Positions 11,481 through 21,532 of a stretch of DNA of 64,000 nucleotides are shown piece after piece (within the stretch, counting starts at the first letter, position 1; each line of letters begins with the position of its first letter). The notes under the pieces were generated by a model. That model searched no databases. It was not told the origin of the DNA and worked only from the letters and a program-made list of their open reading frames with translations. The position numbers and the translations under genes are program-made. The DNA is from Adiantum capillus-veneris (Eukaryota > Streptophyta > Polypodiopsida > Polypodiales > Pteridaceae): the NCBI GenBank assembly GCA_014529385.2, contig CM043966.1:107947587-108011586 (forward strand), in the 5' to 3' direction.

Positions 11481-11626
11481 CTGCTCAATATAGATGCTAC
11501 TCATCCCACCACTAGATCTAGTTGATCGGGTGAAAGAGACACTAAGAAGCACTACTACTGCTTCTCAGCGTCTCTTTCAACCGATCAATTAGATTTAGTG
11601 GTGGGGCAAGCAACTTCTATGAGCAG
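11481..11626. repeat. Long imperfect hairpin (foldback) in CACTA-1
   Basis: Two 48-base arms (11504-11551 and 11559-11606) are inverted complements at 42 of 48 positions, around a 7-base loop. Pairing resumes outward and ends in CTGCTCA/TGAGCAG at 11481-11487 and 11620-11626. CACTA-2 has no such hairpin here, and its DUF4216 exons occupy this part of the gene. No clear target duplication is seen. It could be a tiny foldback transposon or a small-RNA precursor. Confidence 0.75.
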
Positions 11627-11831
11627 ACCTTCATGATGTAGCTTCAGTCTCCATTGCACCCTGAGTGCAGTGCTTTTACAAATTCACAAAAATTCAACGA
11701 AATCTCTCTACACAGGAATCCCTCCCCCTTTATGAGTCCTCTCTCTCTCTCTCTCTCTCTCTCTAGTTGTCCATGTTTTTTTCTCCATTCATTCAATATT
11801 AAGATTAAATGTTCGTGTGTTTAATGCAAGT

Positions 11832-12790
11832 ATGGATGATAATGAGTTTCTTTCTTCTTTGTCACCCCAGCAGAGATAGTGGTACGTGGAGCGTTATCGC
11901 TCTGGAGCACCATCACGCGTTCCTACTCCTTTAGCGTCTCCCACTGTTTCAAAGCATTCAACACGCTCCAAAGCTTTGGTGTTGACGAGACGATCTTCAC
12001 ACTCATCTAGGCACCGGTGCTCTAGTTGTGTCGGCGGCAGTTGTTGTGGGGATGCCGCTGTCGATGCCTCGACACCGTCTCGTGTTAAAGGTGAGTCTTT
12101 ACCCTCCCCTTCTTTGCCCTCCCCCACACCAGCTATGGCATCGCCATCTACACCAGGTTTTTCACGGATGACGGCCGTTCCTAGCAGCTACACACCAGTA
12201 GCTTCTCCTCCAAGAGTCACTCCAGTCGGACACTCCTCACTTTGGGGCCCAGACTCCAGTGAAGACACTTGACGTCCGTACCACCATTAACATGCCTCTA
12301 GAGACCCCTGCTAGAACACCCACATTCACGTGTCACTGGTGAGAGGACTTGCCTTACTCCGTCAGCTTCAGCGGTGGCATCATCTTGGATGATGGAGGCA
12401 AGAAGGTGATCTCGCGCATGCGCGGTCTTTGCTCTTAGGTGTTTAGAAACTACATACTAAACACCTAGAGTGAAGTACCAAGTGATTGAAAAGAGAGAGT
12501 CATCAACATGCTGCATGACGAGTTTCCCGTTTCAACATGGGATGACCGCTTCAATGAAGACCTGATGAAGGTTTGAATGTGCGAATACTGAAAGCATAAG
12601 CATTCCAAAGTGCAAAAAGCAATTAAGCATGGGTGGAACAAACCAAATTTGTTGGCCAAAGAAGATTGGAAGAATGCAAAGAAAGCAGCGCGTGAGAATC
12701 CCGACAAGTGGAAGCAACAAAAGGAGGTAGCCAAAGCGCGAGTAGAGGCAGGGAGCTTGCACCACTTGGGGAGCGGCAGGTGGGCATCAT
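11832..12790 (+). pseudogene. TNPA-like (Transposase_24 type) pseudogene, CACTA-1
   Basis: It starts MDDNEFLSSLSPQQ at ATG 11832, the same start as the intact CACTA-2 gene, and follows the TNP2 gene on the same strand. A Ser/Pro/Thr-rich N-terminal half is followed by the En/Spm Transposase_24 region ending in 'NPDKWKQQKEVAKAR'. Stops occur at about 11877, 12008, 12271 and 12437, with several more downstream. In En/Spm elements the partner protein binds subterminal repeats; DNA binding here is inferred from that. Confidence 0.82.
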
Positions 12791-13059
12791 GTGTACAATT
12801 GTCATTGATTTTATTTCATCAATTTACTTTTGTCATTTTTGTATCTTTATTCTACAAACAATACTATGGATGATGGAGTTAATGGTTATATTGTCTTGTG
12901 GGTGACTACTTTGGGTGTATATCTAAACTTACACTTTCTTTCAAAGGTGAATCTGGGCTTATCTTGGATTCATTTAGGTTTACTCTATTATTGAAACATT
13001 CAATATGGTTGATGGGTGGTAGGTAAATTCAAGCCCTGCCACCATTTTTTTTCTCACGG

Positions 13060-13320
13060 GCGTTGCTATAAGCGTTGCTATATTAGGCTCTGCAGCGTCG
13101 CTATGAATGTTACTATAGGTGGCATGTAAACGTCACTATGATTGTCGCTATAGAAGTTGCTATATAGCGACGTCTATAGTGACGCATATAGCAATGCATA
13201 TAGCGACGCTCATAGCGACGTTCTCGTATCGATGCTGTTAGCGACGGTCTTAGCGACACCGGGGAGTATAAAAACCCAATGTATTTTCATCGCTAACAGC
13301 GTCACAAGTTCACACAAGCT
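13060..13320. repeat. CACTA-1 right subterminal repeats
   Basis: More than a dozen GCGACG/CGTCGC-type motifs in both orientations, often as TATAGCGACG, fill the last 260 bp. The CACTA-2 left side (54178-54257 and 55662-55765) is the equivalent region. Confidence 0.8.
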
Positions 13321-13329
13321 CTTGTAGTG

Positions 13330-13475
13330 CATGCAGCCTTACTAATAAGTATTTCAATGAAGTGATATCTTTGCTGATCAAAACCAATGGATTGGATATG
13401 GAAAACACTACAGATCACTTGCGAATAGCTTATCGCATGATAGTAAGGATCATAAATACCTATTTGTCTTCTGAG
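13330..13475 (+). pseudogene. EPRV copy B, movement protein continuation
   Basis: This matches 21976-22120 of copy E and directly continues the reading interrupted at 6928. It ends near 13475, where the sequence switches to minus-strand EPRV reverse transcriptase (copy C). The short homology at the switch suggests end joining. Confidence 0.85.
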
Positions 13476-15395
13476 TTATACTGGGGATCTATCCATTGTA
13501 AACATCCCACAAATGACTGCATTTTCTTTTTGTCAATAAATATGTCAAGAAAGCTTTTGAATTTATTAAGGACATGAGCTTGCATCCTGATACATCCTGA
13601 AAATATCTCAACTCCCAAAAAAGACACCTGAGATTGACAAATCTCAATCTTTTTCAAACTTAACACCAGGCGAGTCTTTTGCAATTTTCTAATGAATAGA
13701 TGCAGATGCTTGATATGACTGATGATATCCTTGGAATATACTAATATATCATCAATGTATAAAGGCCAGAATTCTTAGCAGTCTGCAAAAATCAACTCTA
13801 TTCTTTCTTGGCGTAGTGATGATGGAGCCGGTTTCAGACCCATTGGCAGAACATTCCATTCGAACATGGCTTGTGGTACCACAAATCTTGTCTTGTGCCT
13901 GTCTGTAGGATGTACTTTGAATTGCCAAAAACCGTTTTTAAGATCAAATTTAGAAAAAACCTTGCATTTTCTTATTCTTCGGAGTAGTTTATCCTTGAGA
14001 GTTAAAGGAAATCTTTGGGGATCTAGCCAATCATTGATAGGCTTATAGCTGATTACAAGCCTCTTCTTCCCCCTTTTCTGTCCCGAGCGATTATTCACAT
14101 AAAAGGCATGACATGCAAAAGCATTGTTTGATGGGGGGAGATGAATCCATCCTTCAGTAGTGGACTAATCTCTTCATTGCATAGTTTTGTGTCCTCTAAG
14201 GACATTCTTGGGTGTGTTGCTTTTAGCCCAGCAGTCGGGGGATTGCTTGGAACTGAAACCCAATATTGTTCATGTTCCCAGAATGCCAACGAATTCTCAC
14301 TAGTTTGTAGTGTCAGTAATATGTTGATTTCTTCTAGTTGCTTAGAATGTTTAGTTTTCTCTGATGCAAACCAAATATTGAACCTTTCTTCCTTGTGAGG
14401 ATTAGGAAGTGTGGGGATCATTCCCCCAAGAAGAAGAGTTTCTCTTGATTTGGTGAGAACTTCATAAGCCCAATTCTGAACCTGAAATCGTATAGACAAA
14501 TCAGGTAGGACTGTAAATGGAGTCACCTGTGAGATTAGATATACTCTCAAGGTAATATCAGTATTTGGGTGTGGGTGCAGATAAAGAGTGATTTGAAACT
14601 TGGCTTGTCCAAGTGAAATTTTGTATGAAACCACCTTTTGAATTTTTCCTCTGGGATTATTAGCATAGGACACAGTTATGCCAAAGGGTAAATACTGAAT
14701 AAATTGTGGTGGTACTAAAACCTGGTTAATGTAAGGAATTACTAAACCACAGTCCCAAAGAGCATCAACATGAAATGACCGTGTCTGTGGGAATTTAATG
14801 CATACTTCTGAATAGAATTCTCTGTTGAATTTAGAATCAAAATAAATGAGATCACAAGCATTCAGAGTGCGATCAGGTACCCATTGCTCCATGGGTTCAT
14901 TGGCTACATGTTGCAAAGATGCTATGTTTGAAATATGATTGGCTAATGCATAGGTATAATCATTTTTGGACTCAATAGTAGCCAGTTGGGTTTCTACCAC
15001 TTTCATGCCTTGCAGCAATTTGTCACAACACACATGCACCTGTTGGATAGCCTCCATAATAGCCCTATCATTTTTGCTGCATACTTGAATGTATTCCACA
15101 GCTTGGTCACATGGATGTCGTATAGAAGTAGAAGCTTTTCTTCAATTGTAGCTAGTTTTGTAGGCTAATCTGTTGTAGTTGGGTGACTACGCGCAGCAGC
15201 TCCTTGATACACTCTTTCCTTCCATTCTTGTTGCTTGACAATTTTTGAGGTTTGCTCAACCATGCTTCTGAACAGAGGTAATCGTCGGTAGTTCTGCTGT
15301 TTTTTTCTTGATAAATTCATCTTTAGAGGTCGTGACTCTTTATTCCATGTTTCTGATTCATCACAGTAGTATTGATAGTTGATAGTTGGTACTCT
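13476..15395 (-). mobile_element. EPRV copy C, partial (protease to reverse transcriptase)
   Basis: Read on the minus strand this runs from the linker upstream of the protease to the palm domain of reverse transcriptase. YIDDILVYS is encoded at 13759-13733, and blocks corresponding to 'RLVISYKPIND' and 'FSKFDLKNGFWQFK' precede it. The protease site is altered to DCGL. RNase H, capsid and movement protein are absent. The left edge is fused tail-to-tail with copy B and the right edge to a gypsy RNase H fragment. Confidence 0.85.
14095..15099 (-). pseudogene. Longest open EPRV piece: protease plus RT linker, copy C
   Basis: At 334 residues this is the longest uninterrupted EPRV frame in the window. 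It spans the Cys-rich linker ('MHVCC' in other copies, VHVCCDKLLQ here), the protease with its active site changed to DCGL, and the linker into reverse transcriptase. It stops just before the palm domain, which resumes in another frame at 14098-13775. Loss of the catalytic Thr/Ser and Gly pattern argues against activity even in this open stretch. Confidence 0.7.
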
Positions 15396-17091
15396 TCTGC
15401 ACACTTGATCCTTCCCTCTTTGATACAGGGATCCTTCTAAGAAGAGATACGTGCTTTCCTTCTTCATGAGTCTCCTCTTTTGAGCTTTTGTGAAGCCTTG
15501 TGGAAACTCGCCTTCTAGAATAAAGCCAATAATGGGAGCCAATGACTCCAATCCCTGGTATTTCGGTTTCTTGACAAGTGCTGCCACTAATTGCTTCTCA
15601 ACACATGTAACTTCTTGTTGTGTAAGTAAATTTGTATCTTCGTTTTTTTTCCTAGGAATATGATATAGTTGCACTTCTTCAAACTGATTAAACAACCTAT
15701 GAATGGTATGAACGTTTGTCTTTAGCCTTTCATTCTTATATGCCCAAATGCCTAAAATCTGCTTCACAAAGAAAAGTACATCCCCTTTTACCATGAGATG
15801 TTGTATACCTTGGCCAATGCACATTTTTAAACCATGAAGTAGTGTGTCATATTCTGCTTCATTGTTGCTAGTTGAACCTGGTAGATTGACCTTCTCTTTT
15901 ATGACCACCTCTCATCTTGGGTTAAGCAACAATAGCCCTCCCCCTACTTTTCCTGTGGCTCGTCAAAAAGATCCATCAAAGAACAAGGTAAATGCATTAG
16001 GGATACTTTTCGGTGGAGGCAATGGTAGGGTCTTTACTTCAGGCACCTTAATCTCCTTATCATGTACCCTATAAGTGACAATCCCTGCCAATTGTGCACA
16101 CACACTATCTTCTACCTTGAAAGGGTATTGGAACTCTTGCAGCTCCATAATCCACTTTGAGATCCTAGTACTAAGATTCATTTGAGATGACACCCAAGGG
16201 AAAAAAATTTCTATAGTGAGAATTACAAAAGGTTTTGGTAGCAAGTAGGATCTAAACTTTCTCACCACAAACATGAGAGAAAGCATCATGAGTTTTGCCT
16301 CTGTGTAGCCTCTCTCCAAGGCATTCATGACCCTACTAGAAAAGTAGGGTCATGAATGTAAGTAGGATCTAAACTTTCTCACCACAAACATGAGAGAAAG
16401 CATCATGAGTTTTGCCTCTGTGTAGCCTCTCTCCAAGGCATTCATGACCCTACTAGCAAAGTAGTTGGGCTGCATCCTGGTGCTTTGGGGATCTTGTTGT
16501 AGCAAAACAACACCAATTGTTTCTTTCCCAACACTAGAGCTAACAAAGAATATGTACTCCCAACAAGGAGGCATAAGTGTTGGTACTTCTGAAAAAATGA
16601 CTTTGATTTTACAAAAATATTCTTCAAGCTCATCAGACCAAACAAACTCGACTTGTTGTGTCAATTTCTGTGAGGGGTGAAGTAACTCCGAAGAAGCTAA
16701 GTGAATGAAGCTTGACATATACTTCACCTTTTGAATGAAGGAGACGACCTTCTTAAGACTCTTGGGTGATGGTAACTCAATAAGAGCCTTTGCCTTTGAA
16801 GGATCCACTTTGATATCTTTATAGGAAACTTTGTGACCGAGCAAGATCACTTCATCCTTACCTATGTGACATCTGTCGGGATTGAGCTGACCTCCCATGT
16901 CGTAAAGTTTTTTTTAAACCGTGCAATGATTCTAAGCTATAAATGAAAAAGTCATCAATAAAAACCCTAATGGACTTTCCAAAGAATGCTTGAAACACCA
17001 TATTCATGAAGTGTTGAAAAGTTACAGGAGCATTTGTTAGGCCAAATGGCATGACTCTAAAAGCATAACAACCCCGAGGAGTGACGAAGGT
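15396..17091 (-). mobile_element. Ty3/gypsy retrotransposon fragment, Tat lineage (RT and two RNase H domains)
   Basis: On the minus strand the order is reverse transcriptase, RNase H, then a second RNase H. RT (17091-16858) reads RVMPFGLTNAPVTFQ and then FIDDFFIYS, where the family usually has YxDD. The first RNase H (about 16898-15963) contains 'ALERGYTEAKLMMLSL'. The second (15908 to about 15560) has 'GSTSNNEAEYDTLLHGLK', the archaeal-type RNase H that marks the Tat/Ogre lineage. Integrase is missing: the element is cut off by EPRV copy C at about 15396. A frameshift near 16900 and an internal duplication disable it. Confidence 0.85.
16243..16465. repeat. Local tandem duplication inside the gypsy RNase H
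   Basis: About 105 bp at 16243-16348 are repeated from 16360 at an offset of 117 bp. Both copies encode the same 'MNALERGYTEAKLMM' region, so two overlapping frames carry it. The copies are nearly identical, which suggests a recent event compared with the decay of the element. Confidence 0.8.
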
Positions 17092-18017
17092 TGTTGTTAG
17101 CAACAAGCTAACGTGGACACCATTTTTCGGAGTTCTCCTTGTAAAAACAATTATTATTTTGATAAATCGAGAATATTGTAACTCCTGTTTTCTTGATAAA
17201 CCTTGTAATTAATGAGCAAGGGCTACAAGCTTCTAGATTGTATCATCCATTCGATTCTCAGCTTTGGTAGAACTCCAGATTATTACTTTTGACCACCCAA
17301 AAACCTTGGCTAAGGTATAAAAGCCCATTTTTGTAAGTTTTTTATAAGTTTTTGGATAAGAAATACACAGCGTGAGCTAACGATGTTTACTTCTCTCCTT
17401 CTCACGCTTCCTACTCCCTCTCCAGCTGTCACATTGCGAATGCGTTTGTTGCATTGCAACCGCAGGTAAGAGCTCTACGCATTGACGTAAGCCATTCACA
17501 GTATTTTGTAGCTTTTGGCATCCCCGACTTGCAGCCTAATTTCATCATAACTAGGAATTTACACTTTTAAATCAAAAACTAAGCATAGGTGGGGTATTGG
17601 GGCGTGATTGCTAAGCATTAAGATGCATTCTGGGTTGAAAACGACTAGGTCAAAAATGCACTGTTGTTAATAATCGCAATTTTGGAACTTGACCTAAAGT
17701 GGGGTTTGAGGCTATAGGCATGTGTGCTTAGGTCTTATAAACTTGTCGTAGAAGTTTCCTTACGTTTGGATGTCATTTGATGCTGTAACGGATGTGATTT
17801 GCTTACCGATGAACAATTGTCTTTTAGTGATTTCAGTCACTTGAGCGTGTAGCTTGAGTTAGATGCGAGTTGTTAGTTGTTTTTCGAGAGATTGACAACT
17901 TCTTGTAGCCTCTATGCCCTAGTCGAGTCAGCTTCGTCCCATGGTTTGACAAATTAATCGTGGTTCTTGCTAATACTGCAATAAGATAGGATTGTGAGGT
18001 TAGACATGCGTCCCACA
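17092..18017 (+). repeat. Putative 5' LTR of a Tat-type gypsy element
   Basis: The segment begins TGTTGTTAG and ends CCCACA, two bases before a tRNA-Asp primer site. A TATA-like box GGTATAAAAG lies at about 17315. No second LTR exists in the window, so the left boundary is inferred from the point where the minus-strand gypsy reading frame stops matching. The element is on the opposite strand to its gypsy neighbour, so they are not one unit. Confidence 0.6.
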
Positions 18018-18019
18018 TT

Positions 18020-18034
18020 TGGCGCCGTTGCCGG
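18020..18034 (+). promoter_or_regulatory. Retrotransposon primer binding site (tRNA-Asp type)
   Basis: TGGCGCCGTTGCCGG is complementary to the 3' end of plant tRNA-Asp, the usual primer of many Athila and Tat-lineage gypsy elements. It starts two bases after the putative LTR. Confidence 0.85.
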
Positions 18035-18259
18035 AGAACGAAGAGACCTAAACTAGGGAAAAACATGAGCGTCTTGTATAATTGTCCTTTAAATTCCTCT
18101 AGGTTGTGGAAAGTGTGAGTTGTTATGTAAGGTTGCAAAATTTCAGGTCTATGGCTAGAAATAGCACGAAAAGACTCGAATTCACTCAATCCAAGTGGGG
18201 AGTAAGCCTAATAGTTGTCTGAACCAGTGGGTAAGGTCAAGGACACTTCAAGGTAAAAA

Positions 18260-19560
18260 TTATGAGAATTTGACCAAAACTTATATTATTTACTTTTTCT
18301 TGACTTTTTAAGCCAAATTAAGTTTTGACTTGATTCATAGGTTTAAAACACATCATAAAAGGATTTTCCTTGAGAAAATTTTAAAAAAGTGCTCATTTCA
18401 AATCTCAAGTTAATAATCACGATTATTAACTTTTTGCTCTAATTTGGCCAAGGCTCATACCATTGACTCATTGCATGTGTACAAACAACTTTTGTAAAGG
18501 CCCAATATATTTGGATCACTAAACTGGCAAAAAAATGGGTGAAAACTAAAGTTTGTACTAACTTTTTGAATCTTGAGTGTGAATAGAGGAAACATTTATC
18601 CAAACTTGGTGAAAATTTATTCATAGGCTTATATGGAGGTGATAAACATGTGTATATGCTCAGTTGACCAAAAACTTGCAAAAATTGACAAAAGTAAATA
18701 ATCACGATTATTTACATCTGCCCTATTTTTGAACTTTTTTGACCAAGTTGACATACCACTAGCTTTACCAGGTTATAATAAGCCCACAAACCAAATTTGA
18801 CAAGATTTGGATCACTGGAGTAAAAACTGTGACAAAAATTGCAAAGTTAGTCCGCGGACAGATAATTGATAACCATTTGACCAAAAATTGTCCAAACTTG
18901 ATGAAAATTGGCTAGTGATCTTAACATAAGGTGCTTAATAGATCTGTGTCAAAGTTGGGACAAAAATTTACAAAAAATTATCAAAAGTAAATAGTCGTGA
19001 TTATTTACATTTGCTTGAAAACTTGGTGATTTTGCAAATTTGAGTATACCACAAGGTCAAGCACATCAATTGGACCCCACAAATCAATTTTGGTGAAATT
19101 TGGACCACAAAAGTGAGACTTAAGCCAGATTCTCGAAATCAGAGTCTACGGACATGGAACAGTGGGTAAACTTGATCAAATTTTGTCCAAACTTGTTGAA
19201 ACTTTCCCAAGGGCTTTAACAAGTTGTATACTTGCCAAAACCATCCAAAAAGTACAAAAAAGGACAAAATTAGATAATCACGATTATTTACTTCTGCTAT
19301 CCAGAGACTTCAAATTTGACTTTTGGGCTTGTACAATGTTAGACCAACATAAAATAAGGGCACGAGGAAATTTTGGGTTCAATTGGATCAAAATTGATAC
19401 AGATACATTCAGTTTACAGATTGCAGATTAAACCTTTGATTTTGCTAAGCTGAATCTGAAAGTCAAAATTTCGACTTCCATAGCACGAATTGAAGTGAAA
19501 TACAGAGACCAATCATTGGAGTTCTCAAGAGCTCTACTGTCCTTATAGAAAAATGGCTAA
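18260..19560 (+). repeat. About 285-bp degenerate tandem repeats in the gypsy leader
   Basis: A near-perfect palindrome, AATAATCACGATTATT or close variants, recurs at about 18414, 18695, 18989 and 19273. Around each lie 'GTCCAAACTTG.TGAAA'-like and 'TTTGGATCAC'-like segments. Four diverged units lie between the primer site and the gag start. No conserved reading frame crosses them. Confidence 0.75.
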
Positions 19561-19696
19561 TTTAACAAATTTTGTACAGGAATCAGGTTGCAGACGAGGA
19601 ATCAGTGGCTTGATAGAAAGTTGCAATTGAGTCAAGTGGAAATTGTCTACAAGTCAATCTAAGGTGAGTACTCTATCCAACACTTCATAAGTCTAT

Positions 19697-20095
19697 ATGA
19701 ACCTTAGATCCGGTCGTGTAATAGGAAATCAAGGCCTATTTGGAGAAAAAACCAGTAGAGTATCCACTGAAGAAAGCATAAATCAAGGCAATTCCTTGCA
19801 CACAGTTCTTGAAGAAGTTTCAGACACTAAGAAGTTTTGGACACTTTTTCAGATTCAACATCCGAAATGTCTTCTTACTTGACTCACTCGGAAACCGGAA
19901 CGACAATGTGGTACAAGCATATACTCTCTTTTTACAAGACTAATTGTCATGGAGCCCAGGTTTACTTGGATCCTAACGAGGAGTATGCTATTTGCATTGA
20001 TGATCATGGTATTGAGTTCGAAGAAGAAGTTAGGACCAACAAGCAAGGAAAAATGTACACGGATCGAAACAAAACTCAATATGTACAGGTTGAAA
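19697..20095 (+). pseudogene. Gag start of the Tat-type gypsy element, truncated
   Basis: The frame starts MNLRSGRVIG, and LRSGR-type starts are common in plant gypsy Gag proteins. It runs to 19882, and a second frame (from 19837) carries on, implying a frameshift. Everything past about 20095 is EPRV copy D in antisense. Gag assignment rests on position after LTR and primer site and is not proven by a core domain. Confidence 0.5.
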
Positions 20096-20832
20096 CATCT
20101 TTACAAAATTATCATCAGAGAAAAATGGTTATCTGAGGGAGTAGATTCTGAAGAAGAGTCTTCAAAAGAAGTGTCAGTATCGTCAGAATCATACTGAGTG
20201 TACTATTGAATGGGGAAATCCTTTTTCTGGAGAACGTTGCAATAAACTACCTCATACTCATATCTATCCTTTACAACAACATTGCCAAATTTCCTTTTTC
20301 TCTTAAGACAGTTTGGTGCAATATGACCTGGTTTATTGCAGATATAGCATTTTGCTTGCTATCATTCTTCCTTGCTTAGCTTGTGCTTTCTTTTGGCCAC
20401 CTTGAAACACTTGCCATATTTGTTTCTTTGTTGTTTGACTTTACAATGGCACTCTTCATACTGCTTGCATCCAAATTATTGGGCTTTGGTTTCTTTGGTA
20501 CAAAAAATGGAATTGAATCCCTTCACTTTCTTTATATCTCTTTTCACCTACAGTCGAGCACATTCCAAATCTGTGAACTCATTAATAAATGAGTTAATCT
20601 AGGCAATAGAGATATTTTCATCCAAATTTAGGCCTGCACCTTAATTCTTTCTTTCATAAGATTTGCAAAGCATTCTCAAAAAGAATAAACATAGTATTGC
20701 TCGTACTCAATTTTGAAATATCCTCCAGGGAACTGATACATGAGTTGAGTCATGTGCTATTGATATTTGTTTACCTAAGCTAGGTCGTAGAGCTTGCTTC
20801 TGAAGAAGGCTTCTCTATTGCGATCCTGATTA
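20096..20832 (-). pseudogene. EPRV copy D, partial (capsid C-terminus and intact zinc knuckle)
   Basis: On the minus strand this holds the acidic linker, the basic region and the CCHC knuckle at about 20354-20313. The knuckle is complete here: CYICNKPGHIAPNC. Upstream lies the end of the capsid core with several stops. It is joined head-to-head at 20832/20833 to the promoter of copy E and on the other side to the gypsy gag. Confidence 0.8.
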
Positions 20833-21532
20833 CCTTATCTCAAGTGTACGGTGTAAAACGTTACCCAGTAAGTCATTGTACCTTTACCTTATCTCCTTAA
20901 AAGGATATCCATCTATATCCCACTCACAAACCACTATCTTCCCACTTACTCAAGTGGTAAGCGCATCAAAAAATATATATACCCTTTAACACCACATGTC
21001 TAAAGATTCCTGCATGGGACTTGTATATAAGAAGACCAAACGCTTGTAGTAGGGTGTGGAAAAATAGAATCCTTTTCCTGTATCTTCCTAACTCTCTCAA
21101 GAAGCTATCCCTATACTCTTTTGTAATCCGCAGTCTTGTGTACAAGCTACTGTAATTTTGAATGGTCTATGCTAATCATCCTACTTAATTAGTACGTAAT
21201 AATTTTTCTCTTTTAGTTTCTCTCATCTGTGATTTTAGTGCATACTCCATCCATCAGTATTGCTGCTCAAGTCTGTCAGCTTTGCTGCTTAAGCTTTTGC
21301 TGCATAAATTGGTATCAGAGCCAATAATCACCATTTGTCTCCAAAGGCTAGTTTACGAGCTCAAGCTTACTCATTGGATCCACTCAGCTGATCTAGTCGT
21401 AGTCGTTCAAGCAATGTGCCGCTAAGACGTAGACACTCACAAATTTCTCAAAAGACTCCATTATCACTTGGCCACTCCATTACTACAAAATCAAAATTTC
21501 TTTTGACGAACCTTTTATCACAATGTCAATGA
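20833..21532 (+). promoter_or_regulatory. EPRV copy E promoter and leader
   Basis: The region matches the A/B intergenic region but keeps only one full 54-bp promoter unit plus a remnant. The G-box is mutated to CACATG. The TATA box GTATATAAG is at about 21022 and the primer site TGGTATCAGAGCC at 21310-21322. Confidence 0.75.

Noticed and set aside
15396-20095. One continuous gypsy element
   Set aside because: The RT/RNase H part is on the minus strand and the LTR, primer site and gag start are on the plus strand, so they are at least two pieces.
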